NCBI RefSeq assembly: GCF_030161435.1
Contig: NZ_BSSV01000001.1
Span: 744,001-808,000 of the forward strand
Direction: 5' to 3'
DNA: 64,000 nt
Source: Thalassotalea loyana
GTDB taxonomy: Bacteria; Pseudomonadota; Gammaproteobacteria; Enterobacterales; Alteromonadaceae
Under the pieces are notes generated by a model. That model was given only the letters and a program-made list of their open reading frames with translations, made no database searches and was not told where the DNA came from. Shown here piece after piece: positions 39,322 through 48,051 of this stretch. How positions within the stretch are numbered: the stretch's first letter is position 1; every line of letters begins with the position of its first letter. The translations under genes and the position numbers were made by a program.

Positions 39322-39399
39322 CTAAGCATCAATAGACCATCCGCGCGGTGTAATCGCGAGGAGGAGTGAAATAATAGTGTGCTTAGTTATTGCGTTCAT
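39322..39399 (-). CDS. leuL: leu operon leader peptide LeuL
   Basis: A 25-codon open frame from ATG 39399 to TAG 39322. Codons 12-14 are three consecutive CTC leucine codons, and the C-terminal part 'TPRGWSIDA' resembles the 'VRG' region after the Leu run in enterobacterial LeuL. It also has four isoleucines and four threonines in the first 17 residues. It lies just downstream of a TTGACA promoter and upstream of a terminator hairpin, so ribosome stalling at the Leu codons would favour antitermination. Too short for routine gene calling. Assigned by position and codon content; no homology search was done. Confidence 0.75.
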   Translation of the reverse strand: MNAITKHTIISLLLAITPRGWSIDA

Positions 39400-39436
39400 T
39401 TGAATAAATATTCTAAAAAAAGGTTTTGTTGCAATA

Positions 39437-39466
39437 TTAATAACCTAGTCTTGATGTAAGTGTCAA
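39437..39466 (-). promoter_or_regulatory. Candidate leu operon promoter
   Basis: A consensus TTGACA on the minus strand (39466-39461), 18-base spacer, then TATTAA (39442-39437; 4 of 6). It is about 38 bases upstream of the leuL start codon. Confidence 0.6.
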
Positions 39467-39655
39467 TAAAAAATTCAAATCTGCTTATATCTTTCATTTA
39501 TTTGTCATAACAAGTGAAGAATACTCATCCATATTATTTATTTAACGTTAGTTAATACATCGTGAATATCTAGTTAGCATGTCGTAGTGGTGCAAAACAA
39601 ACGCAATGCCTCACATGAATGAGGGGATTTTTAGTTATTATTCTTACAGAAAATT

Positions 39656-39683
39656 TTGCCCTAAAGCCAAGGTATTATATGAT
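39656..39683 (+). promoter_or_regulatory. Candidate wzi promoter
   Basis: TTGCCC (39656-39661; 3 of 6) and TATGAT (39678-39683; 5 of 6) with a 16-base spacer. The inverted repeat CCTCA-N6-TGAGG at 39609-39624 lies upstream and might be an activator or repressor site. Weak evidence. Confidence 0.3.
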
Positions 39684-39715
39684 ACGAAGCCTTGAAAAAT
39701 AATTCCCGGTTCACA

Positions 39716-41140
39716 ATGAGACTTTTTTCTATTTTACTGTTTTCTGCTGTTTTGTTACCTAGTGCTGTTTTGGCTAAAGGTGTATCTCCATATTTACCTC
39801 TTAAATCAGCACCTGAATTCGAACATTTGATCGAAAAACTACTCGCTAAAGCGCCAAATGCTGATTTAATGACAAAACCCTATAAAGCCGTTGATATTGA
39901 TCGTTTAAATGACGAGATTAAAGATTCTGATCCGCTATTGCATAAGAAAATTAAACGCTATTTAAGCCGCTACAAGCAAACGGGTGCCTTAACCCGAGCA
40001 AAAGTCAAACTCGCGTATAGTAACCAAGAGCACAATATACCAAACGGACGAGGACAGAATATCAGCGATACGATTGCCGTGGAAGCTGATGGCTTTTGGT
40101 TAGCACACGATAATTTACTTTTTAGTGGTGCATTTATTGCGACAGATGAAGATTTTATTCCAATTAATACGCTGATGAGTTTTGGTAATGAATATGCGCA
40201 AGTCGACATTGGCTACAAAGACAAGTGGTACTCACCCGCCTACGATAGTGCGATGTTGATAAGTACGCATGCAAAAACATATCCCTCAATATCAATTAGT
40301 AACTATGAGCCTTTGACTCGATTTCGATTTCGCTATGACTTCTTTTTAATGTATATGGACGAGCAGGATGCTATTAGATTGGGAGATACTACTGAACCAG
40401 GACGACCATATTTAGCTGGTACACACTTTAGTCTTGCGCCATGGGAAAATATTACGATTGGCTTTAATCGCCTTTTTCAGTTCGGTGGTGGTCCCCGGGA
40501 AGTCACATTTTCTGATTTCTTAAAAGCGTTTTTTGATCCTGTAGGCAAAGACAATAGGGGGTCAAGTGATGACTTTGAAGATCCTAACTTTGAATTTGGT
40601 GATCAATTAGCGTCGCTTACTATTAAATATAATTTTAACCTTTTTGATCAATATGGCAGTTTTTATGGTGAATATGCAGGTGAAGATACTGCAGGCCATA
40701 AAAATTACAAGCTAGGTAACACATCCTTTACCTTCGGGTTGTTTTTACCTGAAATTACTCACAATAGCAGTTTACGCTTAGAGCACAGTGTTTGGCAAAA
40801 CGCTTGGTACGAAAACGCCTTATATAGTGATGGTAACCGTAACGATGGCCACGTGATTGGTCATTGGGGCGGTGATGAGCGTATTGAAGGGTCGGATGCA
40901 GGTTCTAAAAGCTATCACGTCAATTGGATCTACAATATAAACGAAACTGACGTTTTCGATACCAAACTTCGATTTTTGGACAATAAAGATCGAGATTATG
41001 ATGGCTACAAGCTTGGCTACGAGATTGATATTCGTTATTCAACTTTTTACGATAATGCTTTTTGGGGACTTGAGCTGATAGCAGGTCGTGATGTCTTTGA
41101 TGAAGATTATTATCGCATTGCCGTTTCTTACTCATACTAA
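39716..41140 (+). CDS. wzi: Capsule assembly Wzi-family outer membrane protein
   Basis: A 474-residue outer-membrane beta-barrel of the Wzi family, which anchors capsular polysaccharide on the cell surface in E. coli (K30 Wzi, about 480 residues). There is a signal peptide (MRLFSILLFSAVLLPSAVLA), a short periplasmic helical region (about 30-100) and then regularly alternating strands ending in 'YRIAVSYSY', an aromatic C terminus typical of barrels. Start: ATG 39716 rather than TTG 39692, which would lie at the predicted transcription start. It heads a plus-strand group with tagD-like and CDP-glycerol transferase genes, so it may hold a glycerophosphate-containing glycan. The family call is good; the exact glycan is unknown. 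Confidence 0.85.
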   Translation: MRLFSILLFSAVLLPSAVLAKGVSPYLPLKSAPEFEHLIEKLLAKAPNADLMTKPYKAVDIDRLNDEIKDSDPLLHKKIKRYLSRYKQTGALTRAKVKLAYSNQEHNIPNGRGQNISDTIAVEADGFWLAHDNLLFSGAFIATDEDFIPINTLMSFGNEYAQVDIGYKDKWYSPAYDSAMLISTHAKTYPSISISNYEPLTRFRFRYDFFLMYMDEQDAIRLGDTTEPGRPYLAGTHFSLAPWENITIGFNRLFQFGGGPREVTFSDFLKAFFDPVGKDNRGSSDDFEDPNFEFGDQLASLTIKYNFNLFDQYGSFYGEYAGEDTAGHKNYKLGNTSFTFGLFLPEITHNSSLRLEHSVWQNAWYENALYSDGNRNDGHVIGHWGGDERIEGSDAGSKSYHVNWIYNINETDVFDTKLRFLDNKDRDYDGYKLGYEIDIRYSTFYDNAFWGLELIAGRDVFDEDYYRIAVSYSY

Positions 41141-41176
41141 GTTGAGACATAGCCCTATTTACTCATAGAGAGATAT

Positions 41177-41569
41177 ATGAAAACAGTAATTACCTTTGGC
41201 ACATTTGACGTGTTTCATGTCGGTCACGTCAATATTTTGCAGCGTGCAGCAGCATTAGGTGACCGATTAGTCGTTGGCGTATCTTCAGATGCACTTAACT
41301 TTTCTAAAAAAGGCAGAAACCCGATCTATTGTGAAGCAGATAGACTGAAAATTATTAGTGTATTGTCCTTTGTGGACGACGTTTTTATTGAGGAGTCTCT
41401 TGAGAAGAAACTGGAATATATTCAACACCATAAGGCTGATGTTCTGGTCATGGGAGATGACTGGGAAGGTAAATTTGATGAGCTAAAAGCGCATTGTGAA
41501 GTGGTTTATTTACCAAGAACTCCGTCCATATCGACAACAGAAATCATTGAAGTCGTTCGTCAAAAATAA
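41177..41569 (+). CDS. tagD: Glycerol-3-phosphate cytidylyltransferase (TagD-like)
   Basis: A 130-residue nucleotidyltransferase of the TagD/cytidylyltransferase family, which makes CDP-glycerol from glycerol 3-phosphate and CTP. It shows the HxGH motif in 'TFGTFDVFHVGHVNIL', the 'RLVVGVSSD' strand and a C-terminal 'TPSISTTEIIE' (RxxxxSTT-like) motif. The length equals that of TagD (129 residues in Bacillus). The next gene is a CDP-glycerol-using transferase, which supports the substrate. Alternative: a related cytidylyltransferase for another alcohol phosphate. Confidence 0.87.
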   Translation: MKTVITFGTFDVFHVGHVNILQRAAALGDRLVVGVSSDALNFSKKGRNPIYCEADRLKIISVLSFVDDVFIEESLEKKLEYIQHHKADVLVMGDDWEGKFDELKAHCEVVYLPRTPSISTTEIIEVVRQK

Positions 41570-41578
41570 AGGTTCTTT

Positions 41579-42601
41579 ATGGCTAAAAAATACTTGTTCT
41601 ACATTTCTCAAAATTACAGCTTTGGTATCTTGCGTCCAATTCAAGAAAAACTTGTAGCCCGTGGTGATAGTGCAGCTTGGTTTATTGAAGGTAATGAAGT
41701 TGACGTTTCTCGTTTCAATGATGATGAGCAGGTATTAAAAACCGTTGAACAAGCCGTTGAATACAATGCCTATGCTGTTTTTGTCCCTGGCAATGTGGTA
41801 CCTGACTTTATTCCCGGCATAAAAGTACAGGTATTTCATGGGTTGGAATATAAAAAGAAAGGTCACTTTGCTATACGTGGTTTTTTTGATGTCTATTGCA
41901 CGCATGGTCCAATTACCACCAACAAGTTCAAAGAATTAAATAAGAAGCATCGATATTTTTATGTTAAAGAAACTGGATGGCCAAAATTAGATCCATATTT
42001 TGCACTCAAGTCTAGTTCCGAAAAACGTACCAATTCAGAGCAGATGCAAGTGCTTTATGCACCAACATTTAGTCCAAGTTTGACATCGGCTCCCGCTCTT
42101 TTAACGCAGTTTAAAGCGCTATCAGCAGATGGCAACTATAAAATCATCGTTAAGTTTCACCCTAAGATGGATAAAGACTGGATAGCACAGTATCACGCGA
42201 TCGCTAATGAAAATTTAATTATCTCAGATGATGACAATATTCTCCCACTTATCCTATCGACGGACGTATTGGTCTCCGATACTTCGAGTGTTGTTGATGA
42301 AGCTTTGTTGATGGGCAAACGCGTTATCACCTTTAAGAATAGCCAGCCTCAAAATGCAATAATTGACATCTGCGACCCCGCCGAATTGTCACCCGCTTTA
42401 AATCAAATATTAGACGATGAACAACTGGGTAAAAATATAGAACAATACATAACCCAAGTGCATCCATATCAAGATGGCGATAGTGCAAGTCGTGTACTAG
42501 ATGCTGTTGACGATGTTGCCAACCTAGGCTTGAAGCCAAAACCTCTAAACTTGATGAGAAAGTTTAAATTGAGAAAAAAGCTCAAATACTTTAAACGTTA
42601 G
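41579..42601 (+). CDS. CDP-glycerol glycerophosphotransferase family protein
   Basis: A 340-residue TagB/TagF-like enzyme (PF04464), which transfers glycerol phosphate from CDP-glycerol to a glycan or lipid acceptor. Family motifs: 'VQVFHGLEYKKKGHF' (acceptor-side HG), 'VLYAPTFSPS', 'IIVKFHPKM' (KxHP) and 'VSDTSSVVDEALLMGKRVI' (DxSS). It is short, with only the catalytic part and a basic C terminus ('RKFKLRKKLKYFKR'), suggesting peripheral attachment to the inner membrane and TagB-like single transfer rather than TagF-like polymerisation. It follows tagD by 9 bases, and its last 4 bases overlap the end of the convergent GT4 gene. The acceptor is unknown. Confidence 0.88.
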   Translation: MAKKYLFYISQNYSFGILRPIQEKLVARGDSAAWFIEGNEVDVSRFNDDEQVLKTVEQAVEYNAYAVFVPGNVVPDFIPGIKVQVFHGLEYKKKGHFAIRGFFDVYCTHGPITTNKFKELNKKHRYFYVKETGWPKLDPYFALKSSSEKRTNSEQMQVLYAPTFSPSLTSAPALLTQFKALSADGNYKIIVKFHPKMDKDWIAQYHAIANENLIISDDDNILPLILSTDVLVSDTSSVVDEALLMGKRVITFKNSQPQNAIIDICDPAELSPALNQILDDEQLGKNIEQYITQVHPYQDGDSASRVLDAVDDVANLGLKPKPLNLMRKFKLRKKLKYFKR

Positions 42602-43680
42602 TTTGAGGTTAGCTTTTCAAAAAATAGCTCATATTGGTCGACAGTTGATTGATGAGAAAAGGTTGTCTTGATAGCCTCCTGCGCATTATTTGAAAGCGTT
42701 TTTAGTAGCGCTTCATCCGTTGCCAGCTTAGTAATACATTGAGCTAAAGCATTACTATCGCCGATTGGGAAAACGAGACCATTCTCATCGTGTTTGATAA
42801 TCTCTAGAGCACCTTCATTACTTGAGGTAACAACAGGTGTTCCAACAGCAAGGGATTCTAGAACGATTCTGGGTAGCCCTTCTCGTTTTGACGGCAAAAT
42901 TGTAAAGTCACACGCTTTAGCTATCGCGGGCACATCGCTTCTAAATCCAGTTCTGATGACCATATGTTCGATACCATGATTTTTAATGTAATCATCAAAT
43001 ATTTGGGTATCTAATTTATCGCCGACTAAAATCAATTTTAACTGTGCAAGGTGCTTAAGTTTGGCTAGGGCATCTAAGACAACAAAAGTCCCTTTGTGCG
43101 GTCGCTCGCTACCAATGCACAGGATATTTAAGTTATTGGCGTTGGTGTTAATGCTTGATAGTTCAGTCGCTTCTTGCTGATACCATTGCAAATCATGGCC
43201 TTTGTAGATAGTCTCCACCGCTTTTTTATCGATGACCTGTTGTTTTACATGCTTTTCCACGGCTTTAGAGACACATATTACGCCATCTACTCGTGGATTT
43301 AAGATGGACAAGTAATTGGTTAGATCTGTTCGGTAAAGACCCCCAGTCGTCCCACGATATGCGATAAGTTTTGCATTGGTTCCTAAGCTACCAAAAACGG
43401 CATTGGGAATTGTTCGCGACTTGGTGGCATAAACCAGATCGATATTTTGTTGCTTAATGATTTGGCGGATTTTGGCAATTCCAGACCAGTTTAATTTACG
43501 CTTACTGGAGAGAGGGATGACTGTTACACCTTCATTACGATAGGTTTCGACATATGCGCCATCTGCGTCGGTCATAATCGTAATGTTATGACCGCGTCTA
43601 GCCAAACTCGTAAATATAGATGCTTCAGGTCTTACCGTATTAAACGAACGCCCAGGGTCTGGGAGAATGAGTAAATTCAT
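42598..43680 (-). CDS. Glycosyltransferase family 4
   Basis: A 360-residue GT-B-fold glycosyltransferase. N-terminal half: 'LLILPDPGRSFNTVRPEASIF' region and 'YRGTTGGLYRTDLTNYL'; C-terminal half: 'IGSERPHKGTFVVLDAL' and the EX7E-type nucleotide-sugar motif 'KREGLPRIVLESLAVGTPVV'. It lies in the glycan island beside the CDP-glycerol genes, but on the opposite strand and cotranscribed downstream of ygiM (10-base gap). The donor and acceptor sugars cannot be told from sequence. A role in LPS core or capsule synthesis is likely. Confidence 0.85.
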   Translation of the reverse strand: MNLLILPDPGRSFNTVRPEASIFTSLARRGHNITIMTDADGAYVETYRNEGVTVIPLSSKRKLNWSGIAKIRQIIKQQNIDLVYATKSRTIPNAVFGSLGTNAKLIAYRGTTGGLYRTDLTNYLSILNPRVDGVICVSKAVEKHVKQQVIDKKAVETIYKGHDLQWYQQEATELSSINTNANNLNILCIGSERPHKGTFVVLDALAKLKHLAQLKLILVGDKLDTQIFDDYIKNHGIEHMVIRTGFRSDVPAIAKACDFTILPSKREGLPRIVLESLAVGTPVVTSSNEGALEIIKHDENGLVFPIGDSNALAQCITKLATDEALLKTLSNNAQEAIKTTFSHQSTVDQYELFFEKLTSN

Positions 43681-43689
43681 TTCTCAAAA

Positions 43690-44289
43690 TTAACCCCAGC
43701 TACTGGTTTTACGTTTTTTCGCTGTAAGGTGCGGTAAGATAATACCTAACAGTAAACCAATGCCTAATACCATTGCGCCATAGAAAAAGTATTGTTTCTT
43801 AAGTTCTAAGTCTTGATTATCAACTTGTAGTTTTAGCTCATCGAATTGGGTTGTTAGTGATTTAAGCTCGCCTTGCAATGATTTGTTTTGCTGCTCAAGG
43901 TCTGAAATGGTTGTTTGTTGGCTATTAATATCTTGGTTAAGGCGCTGTTCAGTTTCATTATAACTTGCAAGCTCACTGTTTAGTTGAGCGATAACCGTTC
44001 TTAAACTAGGGTTCTCACTAACAAATTTCGACTCAATCCAGCCTGCACGTTGCTTGCTATCGATAATCTGCGTGTAACCATTTGCTTCTTCGCCTGTTAG
44101 GCTAATTTCGTCGCCAGCGTTTATGCTTCCTAAAATACGGTAATTAGTACCTGCACCCGCAAGCATGTAAATAAAAAGTTCGTCAGAGATGAATGCTTTT
44201 TCTGGTTCACTTTCATTGGCTGATTCTTGAGCGAAAGTTAATGAAGAAAAAAGTGTCAGGGCAATAGCAAAATAAGTAACGGCTTTCAT
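43690..44289 (-). CDS. ygiM: YgiM-type SH3-domain membrane protein (TIGR04211)
   Basis: A 199-residue envelope protein with a signal peptide (cleaved after 'SLTFA'), an SH3b domain (about 32-92, 'MLAGAGTNYRILGSINAGDEI'-type), a coiled coil (about 95-165) and one C-terminal membrane span (about 166-187), followed by a short basic tail. This is the YgiM layout. Divergent from ygiF, the same neighbour as in E. coli. Function unknown; SH3b domains in this setting are thought to bind peptidoglycan. Confidence 0.9.
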   Translation of the reverse strand: MKAVTYFAIALTLFSSLTFAQESANESEPEKAFISDELFIYMLAGAGTNYRILGSINAGDEISLTGEEANGYTQIIDSKQRAGWIESKFVSENPSLRTVIAQLNSELASYNETEQRLNQDINSQQTTISDLEQQNKSLQGELKSLTTQFDELKLQVDNQDLELKKQYFFYGAMVLGIGLLLGIILPHLTAKKRKTSSWG

Positions 44290-44465
44290 GGTTTAACCAA
44301 ACAGGAAAATAACTTGTCAAAATATTAGGGCTTTGGTCGACCATTGGCAAGAGAAGATTGTTATTTCAAGGCTTTTTGCTATCTTGGTATTATTGCTAAG
44401 CGTTGCTTCTTTTAGTATGTTAGAGCAATACACCACGTTTTATTACATTCATTGAACAGGGCATC

Positions 44466-45983
44466 ATGGCCGACGAAATAGAGTTGAAGTTTTTAGTAGA
44501 AGATACTGACGTTGTTAGTAAAATTGAAACTTATCTAAAAGCAGAAAACTTATCTTACACCCACAATCAAAAAACATTAATTAACAGCTATTTTGATACG
44601 CCTGACATGGCATTTAGAAAGCTAGACTTTGGTTTAAGAACACGGACCTACAAAACAGCGACTGAAACCTCGAGTGAACAAACGATAAAAACGTCAGGTC
44701 AGGTTGTTGGTGGTTTGCATAAACGCCCTGAATATAACGTAAACATTAACTCGAATCAGCCAGAGTTATCTTTATTTCCTGATGACATCTGGCCATCTCA
44801 TACAAATCCGAACCATTTGCAAGAAACACTGATTTGTTTGTTTTCAACAGACTTTGAGCGCCATACCTGGGTATTAACCTTGGATAATGGTAGCGAAGTG
44901 GAATTAGTTTACGATTATGGTGAAGTTAAATCGGGTGGCCGCGCGACTCATATAAACGAGGTCGAAATAGAATTATCTCATGGCAGTACTGATGCACTTT
45001 TTGATTTGGCCAATCAATTGGTTGAAATCGTTTCTGTGCGTCCAGGTATAGAAAGTAAAGCTGCTCGTGGGTATGCACTTTACAATAAAGCTATGCCAGA
45101 TCATCCAACAGGGTTGCCAATGATACAACTCAATCGACACGATGGATTATCTAGCATTTTTTACCAAGGCATGTCACAGGCACTAACACATTTACAAAAA
45201 GCCGTTGCTGGTTATATTGCTCAACCTGATCTTGAGACACTAGGGCCATTCGTCGATAGTTTGATTTTAATTAGACATGGCTTCTGGTTATTTGAAGATG
45301 TCATCGAAGATGAAGCTCAAAGTGAAGAGTTGCGTAAAGACTTATCTCATTTTATTAAGCTTTTCTCCTGGGTTGATAATGCTCAGTTTTTCACGGTCCT
45401 GATGAATAAGTCTGGTGCTTACAGGAAGAAATTGGATTACTCTGAGCAGCTGGTAGAGAAGTTAAAAATAGAAAATCGACGTTTTCCTGACGAAGAGCAA
45501 GTTAAACAGCTCATTGTTAGTGAGCGCTTCAATAAGCTTCAACTCAACTTATTACACATGATTGTCACTCAATCAATCGCGATAAAATCAAGCCAAGTTG
45601 ATAACCGTATTCTCGCGAGTGAAAAGCTTGAAGAGTCATTACATCAAGCGCAACTTCAGGCTGATGGTCAGAGTTATATGGATGTTGCTAAAACGCTATT
45701 AGGGCAACGTAAATTATTAATTAGAAGCCTATTAACAGGGAATTGGCTAGGTTCTCAGTTTGACGAGACTATACGTAAAAACTACCGGAACGCATGGCTA
45801 GATGTATTGGAGGGCATGAATGAGCTCCAAACTCTTTGGTTATTGGATGTGCAATTAGATTCCTTAACACCTCGAAATGAAAAGCTTTGTGCTTGGTTTG
45901 ATATGAAAATAGAGCACCTTGTTGAGATTATTTCGCAATCCCATCAGCATGCGCTGTCTATTATTCCATATTGGCGAGAATAG
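44466..45983 (+). CDS. ygiF: CYTH-CHAD inorganic triphosphatase YgiF
   Basis: A 505-residue protein with an N-terminal CYTH domain (about 1-200) and a C-terminal CHAD domain (about 220-500). The CYTH signature is 'EIELKFL' (ExExK) followed by 'SYFDTPDMAFRKLDFGLRTR' and 'EVEIELSHG'. The E. coli homologue hydrolyses tripolyphosphate. The CHAD part, which binds polyphosphate in other proteins, has many conserved His/Arg positions replaced here and is likely diverged. In E. coli it lies next to glnE; here about 8.5 kb separates them. Confidence 0.92.
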   Translation: MADEIELKFLVEDTDVVSKIETYLKAENLSYTHNQKTLINSYFDTPDMAFRKLDFGLRTRTYKTATETSSEQTIKTSGQVVGGLHKRPEYNVNINSNQPELSLFPDDIWPSHTNPNHLQETLICLFSTDFERHTWVLTLDNGSEVELVYDYGEVKSGGRATHINEVEIELSHGSTDALFDLANQLVEIVSVRPGIESKAARGYALYNKAMPDHPTGLPMIQLNRHDGLSSIFYQGMSQALTHLQKAVAGYIAQPDLETLGPFVDSLILIRHGFWLFEDVIEDEAQSEELRKDLSHFIKLFSWVDNAQFFTVLMNKSGAYRKKLDYSEQLVEKLKIENRRFPDEEQVKQLIVSERFNKLQLNLLHMIVTQSIAIKSSQVDNRILASEKLEESLHQAQLQADGQSYMDVAKTLLGQRKLLIRSLLTGNWLGSQFDETIRKNYRNAWLDVLEGMNELQTLWLLDVQLDSLTPRNEKLCAWFDMKIEHLVEIISQSHQHALSIIPYWRE

Positions 45984-45993
45984 AGGCATTACA

Positions 45994-46872
45994 ATGCGTG
46001 CTCTTGGTGTTTTTGTATTTGCGTTAATCATTCAATTCTCACTCGCTGCAAAACCTTATTTATTGCCTAAACTTGAGTCACGTATTATCGGGCAAGACAT
46101 GCAGTATACAGTGAAAGAAGGTGATTACTTTCAAGCGATTGCTGAAAAGTTCAATGTGGGTTTATTAGCACTCATTGACGCTAACCCTGAATTAGATCCT
46201 TTTTTACCCAAAGTTGGCAGTAAGATGCTAATACCGAACAAAATGTTGTTACCGTTCGTCCCCCATGAAGGGATCGTGATTAATCTACCCGAACTACGCC
46301 TTTATTACTTTTCTCCTGATAGCTCCGTGGTACACGTGTTTCCTGTTGGCATTGGTAAACAAGGTTTGGCAACGCCCAAAACAAAGAGTTATATCGGTGA
46401 AAAACGAAAAGATCCGGTTTGGCGGCCAACCAAAGAAATGCAAGCTCGTTACTTCGAAGAGCATGGTAAACCGCTTGCTAAAGAGGTGCCTGCGGGACCA
46501 GATAATCCGTTTGGCAAATATGCATTGCGTCTCGGAACGAGTGAGTATTTAATTCATGGCTCAAATCAGCGAATTGGTATTGGTATGCGCTCAAGCTCAG
46601 GCTGTATTCGTTTATACGATGATGATATTGAGTGGCTGTATAATAACGTTCCTAACAACACGGTTGTGAGAATTATTGATCAACCGATCAAGATGTCCTA
46701 CGAAGAGACGGGAAAGCACATTGAGATCCATCGCCCGTTGAGTGATGGGGAAGCACTGTCTGATCAGAGATACAAACGAGTATTGGCGAAGTTTGTGCAA
46801 ACGGAGAGCGAGGCCAACGCTATTGCTCCTTTGCTCGAAAAACCAAACGGTATTGTTGTGTCACTAAATTAA
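45994..46872 (+). CDS. LysM-containing L,D-transpeptidase (ErfK/YbiS/YcfS family)
   Basis: A 292-residue periplasmic enzyme. The start is ATG 45994 (AGAGG at 7-base spacing), 10 bases after ygiF; the longer frame inside ygiF is not likely. Signal peptide (about 1-18), LysM-like domain (about 38-82; 'YTVKEGDYFQAIAEKFNVG'), then a YkuD catalytic domain (about 90-225) with 'IHGSNQRIGIGMRSSSGCIRL', containing the His and the active Cys. Such enzymes attach Braun lipoprotein to peptidoglycan or make 3-3 cross-links. An Lpp-like gene lies 1.2 kb away (48052-48312), so a role in anchoring it is a reasonable guess. Confidence 0.9.
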   Translation: MRALGVFVFALIIQFSLAAKPYLLPKLESRIIGQDMQYTVKEGDYFQAIAEKFNVGLLALIDANPELDPFLPKVGSKMLIPNKMLLPFVPHEGIVINLPELRLYYFSPDSSVVHVFPVGIGKQGLATPKTKSYIGEKRKDPVWRPTKEMQARYFEEHGKPLAKEVPAGPDNPFGKYALRLGTSEYLIHGSNQRIGIGMRSSSGCIRLYDDDIEWLYNNVPNNTVVRIIDQPIKMSYEETGKHIEIHRPLSDGEALSDQRYKRVLAKFVQTESEANAIAPLLEKPNGIVVSLN

Positions 46873-47978
46873 GACTGGGTTTTAATCGATTTTAAACCAA
46901 ATAGATAACGTGGCAGTTTAAAAGGCTTAACTAATAACCAACAGGTAATAATGCACACAGTTAATGCACTGAAAAGTAGGCTCAATGATTTTACTGGTAT
47001 CGATGCTTGCCATTGAATAATGTAATACCCCAACACGACGATGATTGTTTGATGAAGAATATAAAATGGGTAAATTAATTCATTAGCGCTTCGTAACCAT
47101 TTAGGAGAATGATTTAAATAGTACGTTGCGTAACCAAGCATCGCTAACAGCCCTGTCCACGAAACAAGTGTGCACACCGCCCAGTACATCTGCCAACGTA
47201 TTTCTAATGAAACATATTCACTAATATCTGGTTTATTAAACCAGGCGATAAACAGTATTGTCGACAGTAAAAACCAAACTAAATTAGTTCGACGATACTT
47301 GCCCAGCGCTTGCCACGCCGTTTTATGGCTAATCAACAACATTCCTGCGATAAAAAACAGTAAGAAGAACAGAGAAACAGACACATTACTTAATGAGGTC
47401 TCTTGCGATGGCATCAGCAGTTTAAGGCAAAAACGAGTCATGAGAAAAATGATGACAAGCGAAAAAAGTCCGTGCTTGTTGTCTGCTAATTTTGCAAGCC
47501 TCTCCGATACTGTTTGGCCACGTTTAGACGAAATAAAATAATGAATTGGAACGGCCAGCAACATAAATACTATAAGAAACTCGATAAACCATAAATGGTT
47601 GGCTGAAAATGAGAAGAGATTTTGCTGATAAGCATCGGTAAGGCTGGTATATCTGGTTATATTCTCATAATACTCTTGCGGTGGGATAATCAGTATCATG
47701 CCGACTAATAAAGGAATAAATAAACGATGAAACTTGTTCGTTAAGAATGCCTTAACTGACATTTTGTTTAGTAGTAACGTACAGCCAACCCCCGCAATAA
47801 AAAATAGTGATTGCAAGCGAAGTTGCTCAAAGTACACCATGGTATTATCAAGCACCTTGCTCGACTCTTCGTTCATGATGTGCCATCCATCACCATTAAA
47901 TGGCATGAATACATGGTGCAAGAATACCGCGAAAATTAATATCACTCTCAGCCAATCTATTGCCGCAATCCTGTCCAT
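46869..47978 (-). CDS. Acyltransferase family 3 membrane protein
   Basis: A 369-residue integral membrane protein with about ten spans, matching the acyltransferase 3 (OafA/NodX, PF01757) family. Motifs: 'IDWLRVILIFAVFLHHVFM', with the paired histidines of the family's active region, and 'LWFIEFLIVFMLL' (family 'HLWFL.LL'). Start: ATG 47978; the frame's first ATG (48026) is inside the Lpp-like gene's terminator. These enzymes add acetyl or other acyl groups to surface glycans or lipids; the acceptor is unknown. The last 4 bases overlap the convergent transpeptidase gene. Confidence 0.87.
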   Translation of the reverse strand: MDRIAAIDWLRVILIFAVFLHHVFMPFNGDGWHIMNEESSKVLDNTMVYFEQLRLQSLFFIAGVGCTLLLNKMSVKAFLTNKFHRLFIPLLVGMILIIPPQEYYENITRYTSLTDAYQQNLFSFSANHLWFIEFLIVFMLLAVPIHYFISSKRGQTVSERLAKLADNKHGLFSLVIIFLMTRFCLKLLMPSQETSLSNVSVSLFFLLFFIAGMLLISHKTAWQALGKYRRTNLVWFLLSTILFIAWFNKPDISEYVSLEIRWQMYWAVCTLVSWTGLLAMLGYATYYLNHSPKWLRSANELIYPFYILHQTIIVVLGYYIIQWQASIPVKSLSLLFSALTVCIITCWLLVKPFKLPRYLFGLKSIKTQS

Positions 47979-48006
47979 GTGTATTTTTTCCCTTAGCTCC
48001 TGATAT

Positions 48007-48036
48007 AAAAAAGCCGATGAAAACACCGGCTTTTTT
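48007..48036 (-). terminator. Rho-independent terminator of the Lpp-like gene
   Basis: On the minus strand GCCGGTG / CATCGGC (48030-48024 and 48019-48013), with one G-T pair, loop TTTT, flanked by AAAAAA and TTTTTT, 15 bases after the stop. Confidence 0.9.
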
Positions 48037-48051
48037 GGAATGATTTAATGG

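Noticed and set aside
45994-46872. Ser in place of His before Gly-Cys in the transpeptidase active-site motif as a sign of inactivity
   Set aside because: As far as I recall, the ErfK/YcfS branch tolerates variation at this position; the catalytic Cys and upstream His are present.
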